From: Ephemerocybe angulata
Lineage: Eukaryota; Basidiomycota; Agaricomycetes; Agaricales; Psathyrellaceae
NCBI GenBank assembly: GCA_013368325.1
Contig: JAACJK010000225.1
Coordinates: 310,001-374,000 of the forward strand
Length of the DNA: 64,000 nucleotides
Direction: 5' to 3'
The position numbers were made by a program, and so were the translations under genes. Positions 29,341 through 40,033 of the stretch are shown here, one piece after another (position 1 is the first letter of the stretch; each line of letters begins with the position of its first letter). The notes beneath the pieces are model-generated. The model was not told the DNA's origin. It saw nothing but the letters and a program-made list of their open reading frames with translations, and searched no databases.

Positions 29341-29990
29341 CGGCCAGGGTTGTTCATAGTCTGGAACTCCGGTGCCTCGGGGCTACCAATGCTGATTTGT
29401 CCATCTTCCAGATGATGCCCAGCAAATGGACAAATTTAACCACCGCACTCATGTAAATAGCGCGGGAGTTGTCATTTGACCTCGGCCTCGGGCGTCTATG
29501 ACAGGGGAAGGGCACCACATTGGGCTATCGCTACAGACCATCTTCAACCGTCTTCTCCGGACATGTTCCAGGACATTGCCGTAGTCTGCTATTTCCGTGG
29601 CACCCGGGGCATTCTGCTATGTCCTTTATTACATATCGGTCTTGCTCGTTTATCTAGAGCTTGTCACCGAGCATGATATGTATCATAGTCAATGTACACA
29701 CGTCTCGGATCTGACTCTTGATTGCATCGTCCAGGTATCTCAGGTGGGCAAACTTGCGGATAACGGGTAGTGCCAAATGCGTATAAACACACCGTACATC
29801 GTAGCCAAACAATAGCTGCAACATTCCTCTCTTCCTTGCCCCAGACATCGTTGGTTTACATCAGCAGTCTTCTCCCCTGCTCTTTCTCTCGGAATCGACG
29901 ACAGTGGTGACCGACTGGCATTGGATCTCGGTCTATTGTAAGGTGAGCAGCCGTACAAATGCACACCTTCTACATCTTAGAGACTCACCA
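29341..29990. other. Intergenic between MITE and KDZ element
   Basis: No supported gene. A minus-strand frame of 64 codons (29654-29848) has a weak resemblance to transposase text (FGYDVRC) but no neighbouring domain, so I leave it unassigned. Confidence 0.4.
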
Positions 29991-30147
29991 ATCAACTCCC
30001 CATGGCTCCCTCGCATCCGTCACCTTCTGCGGTTGTTCTAAATTGCGTTCCTCTTCGTCGCTCCTGCCTCGTCGCCTCTGTGGTCAAAATTGACCTCTCT
30101 CCTCCTGGCAAATCCTGTGATCGTGCCCAACGCGCTCGCACCTACCA

Positions 30148-30890
30148 CCCGTGGTCGACCTCCACCGCCCTCGCCTCCATCGCGCCCATGGTCGACCTCC
30201 ACCACACTCGCCTCCATCGCGCCCGTGGTCAACCTCCACCACACTCGCCTTCATCGCGCTTGTGGTCGACCTCTACCTCACGCGTCTCTATCACTCATCG
30301 TGGTCAACCTCCACCGCACGCGCCTCCATCGCGCCTGTGGTCAAATTCTACCGCACACGTCTCCATCACGCCCCATGGTCAACCTCCACCGCACTCGCCT
30401 CCATCGCGCCTGTGGTCAACCTCTACCGCATTTGCCCCCATCGCAACTCGCGATTGAATCCCACCGCACTTCCTTCACGTCTCTTGGTCGACTTCCACCA
30501 TGTACGTCTCCATCGCGCCCTGTGGTCGAATTAAACCGCGCTCGCTCCTTCGCATGTCGTGGTCGACTTCCACCGCGCATGTCTCCATCGTGCCCTGTGG
30601 TCGTATTCCACCGCGCTCGCCCCCTTCGCATGTCGTGGCGACCTCCACTGCACTCGGCTCCCTCGTTTCCTGTGGTTGTTTTGGACGGCACTCGTGTGCA
30701 TCGGGTCCAGTCGCTGCCCTATCGCATCTCGCGGTCGCATTTCACCGCACTCGTTCCCTTCGCATATCGTGGTCGACGACCACCGCAGTCAGCCCCATCG
30801 CATCTCGCGGTCGCATTTCACCGCACTCGTTCCCTTTGCATATCGTGGTCAACGACCACCGCGCCAGGCTTTCCTCGAACTCGACTTCCA
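30148..30890 (+). repeat. Left subterminal tandem array, unit about 37 bp
   Basis: About 20 degenerate copies, for example TGGTCGACCTCCACCACACT followed by CGCCTCCATCGCGCCCG. The unit sits between the outer end of the KDZ element and the 3' end of the transposase gene. Because 37 is not a multiple of three and stop codons are rare in the unit, long open frames run through it; they are not genes. Confidence 0.88.
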
Positions 30891-30964
30891 CCACATTTAG
30901 GCCACTGCTGTATACATGTTGGTATAATATGCATTCTCAAATTAATGGACTACTTGACTACGTA

Positions 30965-33900
30965 CTACATCTCGAGAACACGAAGCCGGTTCCACAAAGC
31001 AAGGTAGACATGAGTATACATGATTGCACGATCCTGGGACATATAACTGACAGACTTCCGAACCTTCAACAACCCACTGTTTCCGCATTCTCCAGCACTA
31101 GTATTGATTGCACCGAGTATCGGATTGACTGCGGCATATGTCGCAAGGAAAGTGGCAGGGGCACATTTCGTATGATCTTTGGCGTGAAAAGAGTCAATAC
31201 GAAATTCTGTATCGAGAAAAAACTCTGGTTCCCGTGTTAAACAGTATGGCCCCAAGGCGCAAGCGAAGTCGTAGATGACACGTTTCGGGGCCTTCTCCCA
31301 ACGCGTGTATAGAGCTGAGAAAACGTCGTTCCGTCCTTCGCCCTTGGGTATACAATGAAACCCATAGCAGATGCTATGCGGGCACCACACGCACATGATC
31401 CCACCAGTTTGTCGATCTTCGCTATACTGTGAATACCACTTCGAGCAGTTCCCGCGCTTCTGGTTCTTGCTACCTGAGGGTTCGGGGCGCTGGTCATATT
31501 GCAGACCGTCGTACTTTGGTCGATGGCGCAGCTGTGTCATTGCATAGTGACACCCCGTCTACATCACAGTATGGATAAGCCTCCCGCGCAGTGATATAAT
31601 GAGATCCATTCCGTGCTTACCTTTTTCCAGCTCTTTTCTACGATTACGCTCGGAACGTTGCTCGCAGGCGGTGCTGTACTGTTTGATTGACTTGGTGCCA
31701 GGTTTGTCGTCGAGGTTGATGTACCATTCTTCGCTAATAGAGCCTCCATCACTGCCCCAGCACGAGTGTGTAGCCACTTCAGAACTTCAAAAGTCTCATG
31801 CCGGACGGTGTTTGTTTGTGTGGTGGCCAGTTCATAGCGCACGACATCGTAGAGAGTGGGGATGGCTATGAGATGAGAAATATTCTTCTGACTGGGGTCC
31901 GCAATAAAAATGGCCAGGTCCCGCATTCCTGGGCGATTTATCATTTGAAGAACGGACTCTTCCGCAATAAGCTATGAGTTGGCATATGTTAGACACGTAG
32001 AACAACTCCATGTATGATTCTAGTAGAGTACTCACCTGTTTGAAGAGTAGGTAATAAGGATCGGGCGCTTCCCGATGCGCTGCAATAGCTGAAAGCCCAA
32101 ACCACCGCTCAAACATCTCACCCAGCCAGTGATTAATACCCTGAAGATGCTGAGCTGCCGCTGGTACAGCCGCCAGACGATCGAGTTGAGAGTTCCATTC
32201 CGCAGCCTCCTTCGAGTTGGTGGCATCGGGAGCGGGTGGTTCGTGGAGGGCAGTGTTGCTGGTAGGTGGCTGAAATCCCGTTGCGGCTGTATCTGAGGTC
32301 GGCTTGGGAATTTGAAGGGATTCAAGTTTCTCCATGACTCTGACTAGGGACGTGCCATTCAGTACCTTCCCCAACAGTTGGCGAGTGTCCTTTTCAGCAA
32401 AACACTGCTGCTTCTGGACGTAGACGACTGCGGCTCGGGCTTCCGAATCTGGGTTGAGGGTGGTTGGGGGTTCGAGGGATGCGCGCAGGTGTTTTCGATG
32501 GAAGGAAAGTGTAACCCCATCCCATATAGTGGTTTCAGGGTTCGGTCCACACCTGGGACACATTCCCGGTGTACGGAGATCAAGTTGGACCAAGCTGATG
32601 TAGGCAAACCAAATCTCGACAAACACTTTGGGATCCATGAACGGGATGGCGGATTTATGGGTGCGGTATCGACGGCTCGCAATAATGGCATACGCTGCGA
32701 ATGGGGTTTCTGAGGCAGCAAAAGAACTGGTGTAGTCGTCGAGAAGTGCTTCTGAAACCAGGATACGGTTATTCCAGTTGAAGACTCCAAGATTTTGACA
32801 GTCGGGCCCAATTAGACGTCGTCGACATTGCTGGCAGTCCTGAACCTCGATTGTGGTATTCTTTGCATGGGACAGACCATATAAAACACAGGACACCGTC
32901 TTGGTCTTCGAAGTAAGGAACGGATTATATGTTGATTCGCGAGAGCAGACACATGCGTCTGTTTCCAGCAGAGGAATGACGCCAGCATCTTCGTTCTGAA
33001 CTGTGCTGTAGCCAGGTCTGTTCTCGTGCATTGCCGTCTCAGCATCTGAGATGCAGGACCATATCGGGGGTGGGCGTGAGCGATAGGAGATAGGCACTTG
33101 TCGTCGAGGAGATCGAATTCGAGTATCTTCATATAAATATTGAAATAAGTGTCACGGCCTCAGGAAAAGCAGGTATAGGGATGAACATACGGTCATACTT
33201 GAGATCTCCCGCTCCAAGTCCCGATTCCCATGAACCGCTCCTATCAACGTCCAACATCGTTTGAACGAGGAGCTTCGCAAGGTGGATATGCGAGCAATGA
33301 GACGCATTGAGATCCTTCGTGCATGACCAACTTCCACTTCCGGTATGAACATTCCCCTCGAACTGCACGATGGCGCGGTTTTGGATAGTCGGCATGGTAC
33401 GTGCAGGCACAGAAAAGTGGTAGAAATGCTGATTTGGGTCGTTAACACTGGTAGAGTAACGCTCGAATAGGATTGCTGATCTCTCATCATCTTTTGAATG
33501 TAGAGGGGTGTGAGTAGACGAATTTGATTCTCGAAGGTAAGCTCGAGTACGCACAGTATGTGATATCATCATCACCGTTGTCTGGAAACATGTCCTCGCC
33601 ATGTACACTCCGCAGAAAGGCGATATGATGGCAGCTGGAGTCCCGGGTTCGTTTTGTCATGGGACAGGTGCACACCAAGCTATCTCGATCCTTGATTCGA
33701 TGGACATGGTACCAACGGAGCTTTGAGGGCCGAAGCGGTCAGTGAGTTGGTAGATTGACGATGGAGTTCAGCCATTTACTCACTGTGGGTTCCCGACGTT
33801 TCTCATCCCACCCATTCACCACAAATATATGTTCCGTAATTTGATAAAATACGCAGGCTTTGGCAACCACTGATTCCACGAAGAGGACAAAGTCAAGGTC

Positions 33901-34341
33901 GACATCAGCTCCTTCGAGTTGTGGCTCTGGTGACCGTGAGCCAATCTCCGCATCTGGCAACAAGCCGTCAACATCAACCTGGCTGTTTTCCACATCTTGC
34001 CACTCGACACTCGCCATCCCTCCCTGATCGTTTCCTCCAGCCTGATTTTGAGAAATGTCAGTGTCGACATTGACTGGGGTTAGAGGTAGTGGGTCTGTTG
34101 GTAGGGATGTGGCTACTTGACGAGCTTTGCGGTGGCGCTCCTTGGTTTCCTTCTTCCTCTTTTTCCGCTTGGGTGTCTGCTGTGCAACCGCTTCAAAAGT
34201 GAACAGGGATGTCGATGGTGAGCCAGAAAATCCGTGATCAAGTTCTATGCGCTCATAAAGTAGATCAGCTTCGACAGGGGAAAGGAGAATCCGTTCTTCA
34301 AAACATGGGGACTCGAATGCCATGCTCGATCGCCTGACCAC
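30965..34341 (-). CDS. KDZ-type transposase with cysteine clusters
   Basis: Large multi-exon transposase of roughly 1,000 residues; stop is TAG at 30965-30967. The N-terminal exon (start ATG 34341 or 34323) is acidic and basic low complexity (KRKKRKKETKERHRKAR). It is followed by two SWIM-like zinc-binding blocks, CTCPMTKRTRDSSCHHIAFL near 33640 and WSCTKDLNASHCSHIHLAKL near 33310. Then come DCQQCRRRLIGPDCQNLGVF, ALLDDYTSSFAASETPFAAY and MCPRCGPNPETTIWDGVTLS (33000-32500). The C-terminal catalytic core reads RHRPKYDGLQYDQR, GGIMCVWCPHSICYGFHC, KRVIYDFACALGPYCLTREP, FRIDSFHAKDHTKCAPATFL, NTSAGECGNSGLLKVRKSVS and YMSQDRAIMYTHVYLALWN. This order, with D in IYDFAC, D/H in DSFHAKDH and E in GECGNSG, fits KDZ transposases. 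All exons I followed are open, so it may be active. Confidence 0.82.
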
Positions 34342-34658
34342 AACTAGGGAAATGGATGGGTTACGGGCGGACCGTGGGATGGTGGACTGAGAGAGGTGAG
34401 TGTTCGGAGCAAAGAGCCTCGGTCGTTTCTGATATGCACGATTAAGGTCCTGATTCCATACTGGTTCAGATTAACCGCACACGGCGGCACACCTGAGAAC
34501 AACGCGTGCAGTCTTAGTGTGGTTCTACATCCACCACATCCTCTGCAGTAGAATCTGACCGCCCAGTGTTGTTCTGTGTACACACAGCCCAACGTGAATA
34601 ACATTCATTGACCATCGTTCATAATTGACTCTTGAGCTGTTACGACTCGAACTACGCC
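34342..34658. promoter_or_regulatory. Divergent upstream region of transposase and cargo gene 1
   Basis: 317 bases between two genes transcribed away from each other. It contains TTAACCGCACACGGCGGCAC near 34472, recalling the ACCGCA motif of the subterminal arrays; it might be an internal binding site for the transposase (inference). Confidence 0.35.
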
Positions 34659-35850
34659 ATGTCTGCCCAAGTTCGAAAGCCTTCCCGCTGTACCAAGTGC
34701 CCAAATCGCCCGCTTCGAGCACAGTGTGAACATACGTTGGCTGGAAAACGATATTTGCAACAGCTTCATGCACAATATCAGGTGCGTTGAAGGTCCTGCA
34801 GTCCCGTTCGAGCTTTCTGACTCTCGCTTTTACTTCTAGAGCAGCATTCCCATCGACCCAGCACTTTTAATATTTCCTGGCAGTACACCTCAAACTCAAC
34901 CTTTGCACTCGGTCTTCATCCCTCCTGTGGTTTCAGAGATGCTTCAAACCCATGCTTCGACCACCAATTCTCTTGCAGGTTCTGCTGTTCCAATCCCCGC
35001 TACTGCTACTGCCACCCCCATTCTTACTTCAAACCCGACCAATACTGTCTCGAAATCGCGAGGCCCATCCCCGGCTTCTGAGTCTGTATCTGACTCCAAC
35101 GAGGGGGAAGAGCTACTAGGGCAACCACCAGCACCAGCACCAGCGGGTGAACGGCCGAAGCAACGCCGTGCTAAAGCCTCTGACCCGTATAACAAGCATG
35201 TTCGGGGTGCTAAGCGCGGAGTGCAAACCTTTGGTAAGTACTACTCTGTGCTTCAAACTTTGTAGTTGTCGTCCCGATTACTTACTTTTTGTTTAGAAGT
35301 CGTTAGGAAGCACCCATGCCCACGACCACTGGCGAAGACAGCAGATGCTACAGCATATTTTGCAAGGACAATAGAAACAATCATTGAAAGGGTATGTGAT
35401 AACACTAAATTCTGACGCACTGCTCAATGCTTACATGCACTCTCACCTACTATTCAGTGTGAAGACGTGTCTGTCGCATCTGGATGCTGGCTTTTCATTG
35501 GAGCGCAGCACGTTACTGCTAGGCACGGGATGGTACACTATGTCTCCCCGCGTCTCCGGCTTGATGCGCCCAAGCTAGCCGAAGACCTTGTCAACCATTG
35601 CAACAGTGTTATCCAAGGTGTTCGAGATGCCCGAAGGTCAGATGCTGCAGAGCTAAGCCAAGCTCTAGCAAATTCAGAGGCTGAGAAGCGACGTGTGCTT
35701 GAAGCTGCTCAGGAAGAGAAGCGTCGTGCACTTGCTGCTGCCCAAGAGGAGAAGCGTTTGGTGCTAGAAGCTGCGGCACAGGAGAAGGCATTCTTACTCG
35801 CAGAAATTGCAGAACTCAGACGCAACGCGGCGGCAATGCCAGAGCTATAG
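34659..35850 (+). CDS. KDZ cargo gene 1: cysteine cluster and coiled-coil protein
   Basis: Unrecognised protein of about 320 residues in four exons. Exon 1 (MSAQVRKPSRCTKCPNRPLR, then AQCEHTLAGKRYLQQLHAQ) has a small CxxC...C cluster. Exon 2 is Ser/Thr/Pro-rich with a basic PKQRRAKASDPYNKHVRGAK segment that could be a nuclear signal or bind DNA. Exons 3 and 4 contain VRKHPCPRPLAKTADATAYF, ARTIETIIERCED and GCWLFIGAQHVTARHGMVHY. The C-terminus is a coiled coil built from an 11-residue repeat (EEKRRALAAAQ, EEKRLVLEAAA). Junctions such as TTT-G/AA-GTC keep frame. Its place inside the element and its divergent orientation to the transposase suggest an accessory transposon function, possibly end binding or nuclear targeting; that is inference. 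Confidence 0.65.
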
Positions 35851-35921
35851 CGGGAACGTTGAGTTGATACAGTTTGAACTTTGATATTTGGATATTTGGA
35901 CGATATATAGTATTAAACTCC

Positions 35922-36871
35922 TCAACTAATCTCACTTCCTTCCATGTCATTACTCCCGTCCTCTACAATATAATCTTCCCCACTCTCATCTTCATTTTCA
36001 TCTTCTGAATTCTCCGAGGTTGGGTCATCCGATTCGTCATCAGCATCGTCAATTGGCGCGCCAGGAACACTGAAAACACCCCTGCCCATAATGTCGTATC
36101 TTGTTTCGATAATGACAATTCCCCTGACCAGAAGCTCAACTGTCTCTATCTTCTTCGTCACAAGAAGCTGTAAGTTGACAGGGTCCTTTGGGAGAGGGAG
36201 GTTGGTAATGCGCAGTAAGTCGAGAAACCGTTTTCCTGTTTCTGCGTGCGCCCAAACGGCGCGAAGCCATTCCCTGGTTGCCTTCTTCCCCTTTGAGCAC
36301 ATTTTAAAAAAGATGGCCTCGAAGGAATCTGACCATGCGCTTACACCTCCCCAAGGTGACGACCAGCGTAGAACCAGTAGATGAAGTTGGCGGAAACGGT
36401 CCCACTCTGGAGTATCCGAAGCGCTACCAGGGTGTGTGGCTTCACCCTCTTGAGTCATGGACTCAACCTTCTCAAGTCGCTCTGCAAATAAAGAGTCTGA
36501 GAAGGTGACCGGCGGGCCAGGCAAATAATCGAAAGGGTCGCTGTAAGCACTGGTCGGGATAGGGCCAGGTATTTCGGTGCGCGATGTCGATGGTTCTCCT
36601 AGTGAGGCTTGAGTCTCTGCAGTCTGCGATTTTCTAACCCCACATGTCAGTACCTGAAACTCAGTTTAAGTTAGTACACCTACTTCGCTGCTGCGCGTGT
36701 TCTTCTGTTACGTTCACGACTATCCTTGTTGCGCTTTTCTGTGTTTCTGTTTGCAATTGATAACAGTGCTAAATTAGAGTCTCGATCAAGGACTTACTTC
36801 AAGTGATACCTCTGGTCTTTTGTGAGGCCATCTTTCGACTTTGAGATCTTCGTGGACTTTGTGCGAGCCAT
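35922..36871 (-). CDS. KDZ cargo gene 2: protein with histone H3-like N-terminus
   Basis: About 275 residues in three exons. Start is ATG 36871. The N-terminus MARTKSTKISKSKDG starts with the same five residues as histone H3 (M-A-R-T-K) and is also basic; the next exon adds NTEKRNKDSRERNRRTRAAA. Small introns join in frame at H-L-K/N-T-E-K and A-A-K/K-S-Q. The middle has FDYLPGPPVTFSDSLFAERL and WDRFRQLHLLVLRWSSPWGG, and helical segments (KKATREWLRAVWAHAETGKR, FLDLLRITNLPLPKDPVNLQ). The C-terminus is a long acidic tail (DDADDESDDPTSENSEDENE and on). The basic head with acidic tail suggests a chromatin or nuclear protein. No known domain was recognised. It is convergent with cargo gene 1, 71 bases apart. 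Confidence 0.65.
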
Positions 36872-36959
36872 AATGCTTACGCAGATGTGGGCCTGATGTG
36901 GGCAATGCGAAGGCCTGACTTTATAGCACGTATGTCCATAAAATTAGGGTGAATATGGT
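36872..36959. other. 5' flank of cargo gene 2
   Basis: Short upstream region before the minisatellite; nothing further seen. Confidence 0.35.
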
Positions 36960-37085
36960 CATGTATGCGACTTGTATGCGATGTATGCGATGTATGCGAT
37001 TTGTATGCGATTTGTATGCGATTTGTATGCGATGTATGCGACTTGTATGTCAATGTGACTTTTGTGTGCGATGTATGTGATATAC
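36960..37085. repeat. Minisatellite of TGTATGCGA units
   Basis: Tandem, slightly irregular copies of 9 and 11 base units (ATGTATGCG and ATTTGTATGCG), about 10-11 in a row, then more degenerate copies (TTGTGTGCGATGTATGTGAT). Located just upstream of the cargo gene 2 start. Confidence 0.85.
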
Positions 37086-37224
37086 ATAATGTAAATCGGC
37101 TTCCTTTCACCCTTCGGATTTAATTCTAAGGTCAGGGACAATGATTTATACATATAACCGTATATAAGCTATGGTTATGCATATGAGCTTAGAGCTTCAG
37201 AGTTTTTGTTTGATTGCTACGAGG

Positions 37225-37580
37225 TGCGACGGGAGTGATGATACTGATGATTGATCACACCGGGTTCAGCTGAAGCGCCATCCTCATTCTACTTACCCAG
37301 TGTGCTGCAGCTACCAACTTTGCTTTATACTCATGTAGGGTGTAGATAATGGTCTACTAGCACTGTACTTTAATTTCTACGAAGTGACAACTTGCCAGAG
37401 TCTCAATAAAGTGGGACGAGTGTAGTGATGTGTGGCAGTGACCCCGGACCCAGCTCAAGCACCGTCCTCATTCTACGTACCCAGTGTGCTGTGGCTAACA
37501 AATTTGCTCAATATTGCTACCAAGTGTAGATAAAGATCCAATAGTACTATGGTTCAAATATAATGAGGTGACGATGAGTC
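37225..37580. repeat. Two degenerate tandem copies, period about 186 bases
   Basis: Copy 1 (about 37225-37390) and copy 2 (about 37412-37578) share CCTCATTCTACTTACCCAGT against CCTCATTCTACGTACCCAGT, GTGCTGCAGCTACCAA against GTGCTGTGGCTAACAA, and GTGTAGATAA. They are non-coding and of unknown origin. Confidence 0.7.
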
Positions 37581-37612
37581 CGAGCCTCTGTATGTCGATA
37601 TGAGTGCAGCGT

Positions 37613-38966
37613 GTGACTCCCAGTGAGAATCGGAATCTCCTGGGGACATCCCAGAGTATCTTATTTCACAAAACCCGAGTGCCACTACTCCCACAGTATC
37701 CTAGAAGCACCTTTTTTAAAGATCTGATGCAATAAACACCTACAACTCGCACAATGTAGTGATGATTTTTGCGTCCAGTATGTCAAAAGCCTCTTCGTAG
37801 ATTGTGCGACCGCTTCGTAGACTTCTCTATGCACTACATTTTCTGGGCTAGTTGCCTTCGTTTGCTTTGCATTTGCTTCAGGCGTTTTTGATGTCCGAAA
37901 TATGATAAATACACGGGTGTGGACTGAGCGCAGACGCGTCAAGCGCCCCAGGCCTTTCTTCTCCTTACCACAACCACCCGCTATTGATGCTCGAGTCCAG
38001 CTCTCCTGCGCGACCTCGCTGTTCCGCCACAACCCCGCCGTTTGTCGCCGAATGACTGTTGCCCATCTCCAAAGCAGAATGGCGGTTGGTTGTGTAAAGT
38101 TGTCAATGAAACCGAAGATGCGTGATGGTCAGTCCGAAACAGATTCGCTCTGGTCGTACACGTCAACTCATCATTGGGCATTCTAGTAGGCTTCATGGTG
38201 TATTCTGCCAGGCGAAGTGGAATCGCCTTAAGTTGCTTCGGGTTGCTCGGACTTGGGTGCGGCTCAGCGCTCAGCACTTCTCCCCTGCTCAGCGTGATTT
38301 GACCACCCCGCCATTAGCGCCTGCCTCCCCGCACATGCGAGCCATCCAACACCGGACCGTGATGAATCAAAGGCCCCTTCCCTCTGTGTTCGAAGTTCCA
38401 TCTCACCCTCGCACCAGCCGCTGCCAGTTTCGGAGAATACGGTGTGGCAGGAGGTGGCAGGCTGCCAGGCATGTAGCATCCCCTTGAATACTTATTATGA
38501 TTCCCACTCACTCTCACCTACCAGCTCTGGAACACGTTACTATCGACGTTCCGTCTCGGCGCTTCGTTCTATGCCGTACGGTGAGTTTGGTCATTGGCGC
38601 CGCTTATTTGGGACCCATGCTGACTTTCGCTCGCCGGCTCTCGAACGCGTCCCTATCCTGAGTGTTCTCTCTCTCTCTCTTGGCTCCTGAGTCCAGGGGT
38701 GCAGAAATAGGAGGAGCGGGGAGAGGGAGGAGGAGGAGGGCACCGGGATGGGTTTCGGTTTTCGGTACATTCCCTACAGCCGTGTGTATGCATATGATAG
38801 AAATGACAATTTGTTGTGTATTAACGGGGAGCTATTGTGAGCGATTCGGAGAGGCAAAAAAGTGCCACTTTTTCCTCCCAGAGTACCCTGGTGTCAATGT
38901 ATTCTATGTGTACTAAAAGATACTCTGGGATACTCTGAGGAGACTCCATTTCTGACTGGGTGTGAC
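37613..38966. mobile_element. Nested element with imperfect inverted ends of about 58 bp
   Basis: The left end (37613-37670) and right end (38908-38966) are inverted copies. GTGACTCCCAGTGAGAATCG continues GAATCTCC...ATCCCAGAGTATCTT on the left; GTCACACCCAGTCAGAAATG continues GAGTCTCC...ATCCCAGAGTATCTT on the opposite strand. A second shared motif, GTGCCACT...CCCA.AGTA.CCT, lies just inside both ends in direct orientation. The interior (1.2 kb) has open frames without recognisable domains, so the element is probably non-autonomous. No target duplication is obvious. It lies inside the larger KDZ element. Confidence 0.62.
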
Positions 38967-39023
38967 TCTTGATGCATGGTTACACTCAGCCTATGTGTGT
39001 TTCTACCCAGTACCCAACCCAAG

Positions 39024-39138
39024 ATTTGTCTGTCCAAATACGTGGATGGCCAAATTTACATGAGACTATTGTGAGCCCACAGTGTACTATAGTCTCCTCA
39101 AAATTTGTCTGTCCAAATTTTTGGACAACCAAATTTGC
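39024..39138. repeat. Direct repeat of about 37 bp around a near-palindrome
   Basis: ATTTGTCTGTCCAAATACGT... (39024-39060) recurs as ATTTGTCTGTCCAAATTTTT... (39103-39138). Between them, 39062-39096 (GAGACTATTG...CTATAGTCTC) is almost its own reverse complement. This may be the footprint of a small transposon or a protein-binding site. Confidence 0.6.
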
Positions 39139-39417
39139 AAGCACGCGCGAGCGCGAGTTGTGGTACAAATTAACCGCACTGCAATCAAGGGGAACAGTGG
39201 TCAAAGTTTACCACATAGCCTCGTAGTACTGTAGGTGGTAGAAACTGACCATGAGCATTGATTTGACACTTTGTTGGGGCTCAGTAGCAACAGGTGGTCA
39301 CAAACAACCGCAGATAGCCGTGGTGCGTCGGACTGTGCAAGCAACACAAGGCTCGAGTTAGCGCGCGAGTCAAAACATAAAATATACATGCATTCTAATA
39401 AGCTAGACTACAGTAAA

Positions 39418-40033
39418 CTAGTCAGACACAGGTCCTAAGACCTCCTCAGTAATCGTAAGTGAAACACGGATGACCTGACCAGCGTTTCGAGCATCCCGAT
39501 AAAAGTTACGAGCGTCAAGCTCTGATCGGAATTTCTCAATTCTAGCTTTTGGAATCTTGTGGACATTGGCGTCGAGGGTGGACCTTCATGGTGAAATGAG
39601 ATATGAGCTGTAGTCTGTAGAAAAGGGGGAAGAAGGAGCAGACTCACGAATTAGAAAAGACACCGGGCTCACGGCCCACTACAACCACCCACCACCTTTC
39701 ATCAGTGGTAGGCGGCGCAACAGCTGGGTCCAACAAAAGTTGATTGTCGTCCTCGGGAGTAGAGTCTTGTCCCTGTGGCACAACTAACAATCTTAAGATG
39801 AGACTCTGGGTGAAGCGGACAAGCAAAAAAATGCACCTGGGCTGTTCTCTGGTTCAGGAGCACCTGTGTTGATAGTGCGTACTTCCCCAGAAGGCAAGAG
39901 AAGACGAATGGCTAGTAAATCTTGTTAGTCTGGCCAACTGCTATGTGTCAAGCGATGGGTACTCACTCTCGTGAATCTGACAGAGAAGATTAACGATGGC
40001 GATTGTGCTGGTGCCGCTAATGGACGAAGACAT
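39418..40033 (-). CDS. KDZ cargo gene 3: small unrecognised protein
   Basis: About 150 residues in four exons. It runs MSSSISGTSTIAIVNLLCQI (ATG 40033), then IRLLLPSGEVRTINTGAPEP, then VVPQGQDSTPEDDNQLLLDP and TTDERWWVVVVGREPGVFSN, then STLDANVHKIPKARIEKFRS to RVSLTITEEVLGPVSD with TAG at 39418-39420. Each junction has GT and AG sites and keeps frame. The two short strand-rich parts flanking an acidic linker look like one small folded domain. I do not recognise it. It lies head to head with cargo gene 4 (374 bases apart), mirroring the divergent pair on the left of the element. Confidence 0.55.

Noticed and set aside
29654..29848. Possible KDZ-like fragment (FGYDVRC...) left of the element
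   Set aside because: Only a few residues resemble transposase text, and no neighbouring motif follows in any frame.
30148..30890. CRISPR-like array
   Set aside because: Unit is continuous and degenerate, with no constant repeat and variable spacer pattern, and the genome is eukaryotic.
30090..31007. Long open frame (305 codons) across the left repeat array, with other long frames beside it
   Set aside because: The 37-base repeat lacks stop codons in several frames, so the open frame is a composition effect; the protein would be a degenerate Pro/Arg/Ser repeat without splice or domain support.
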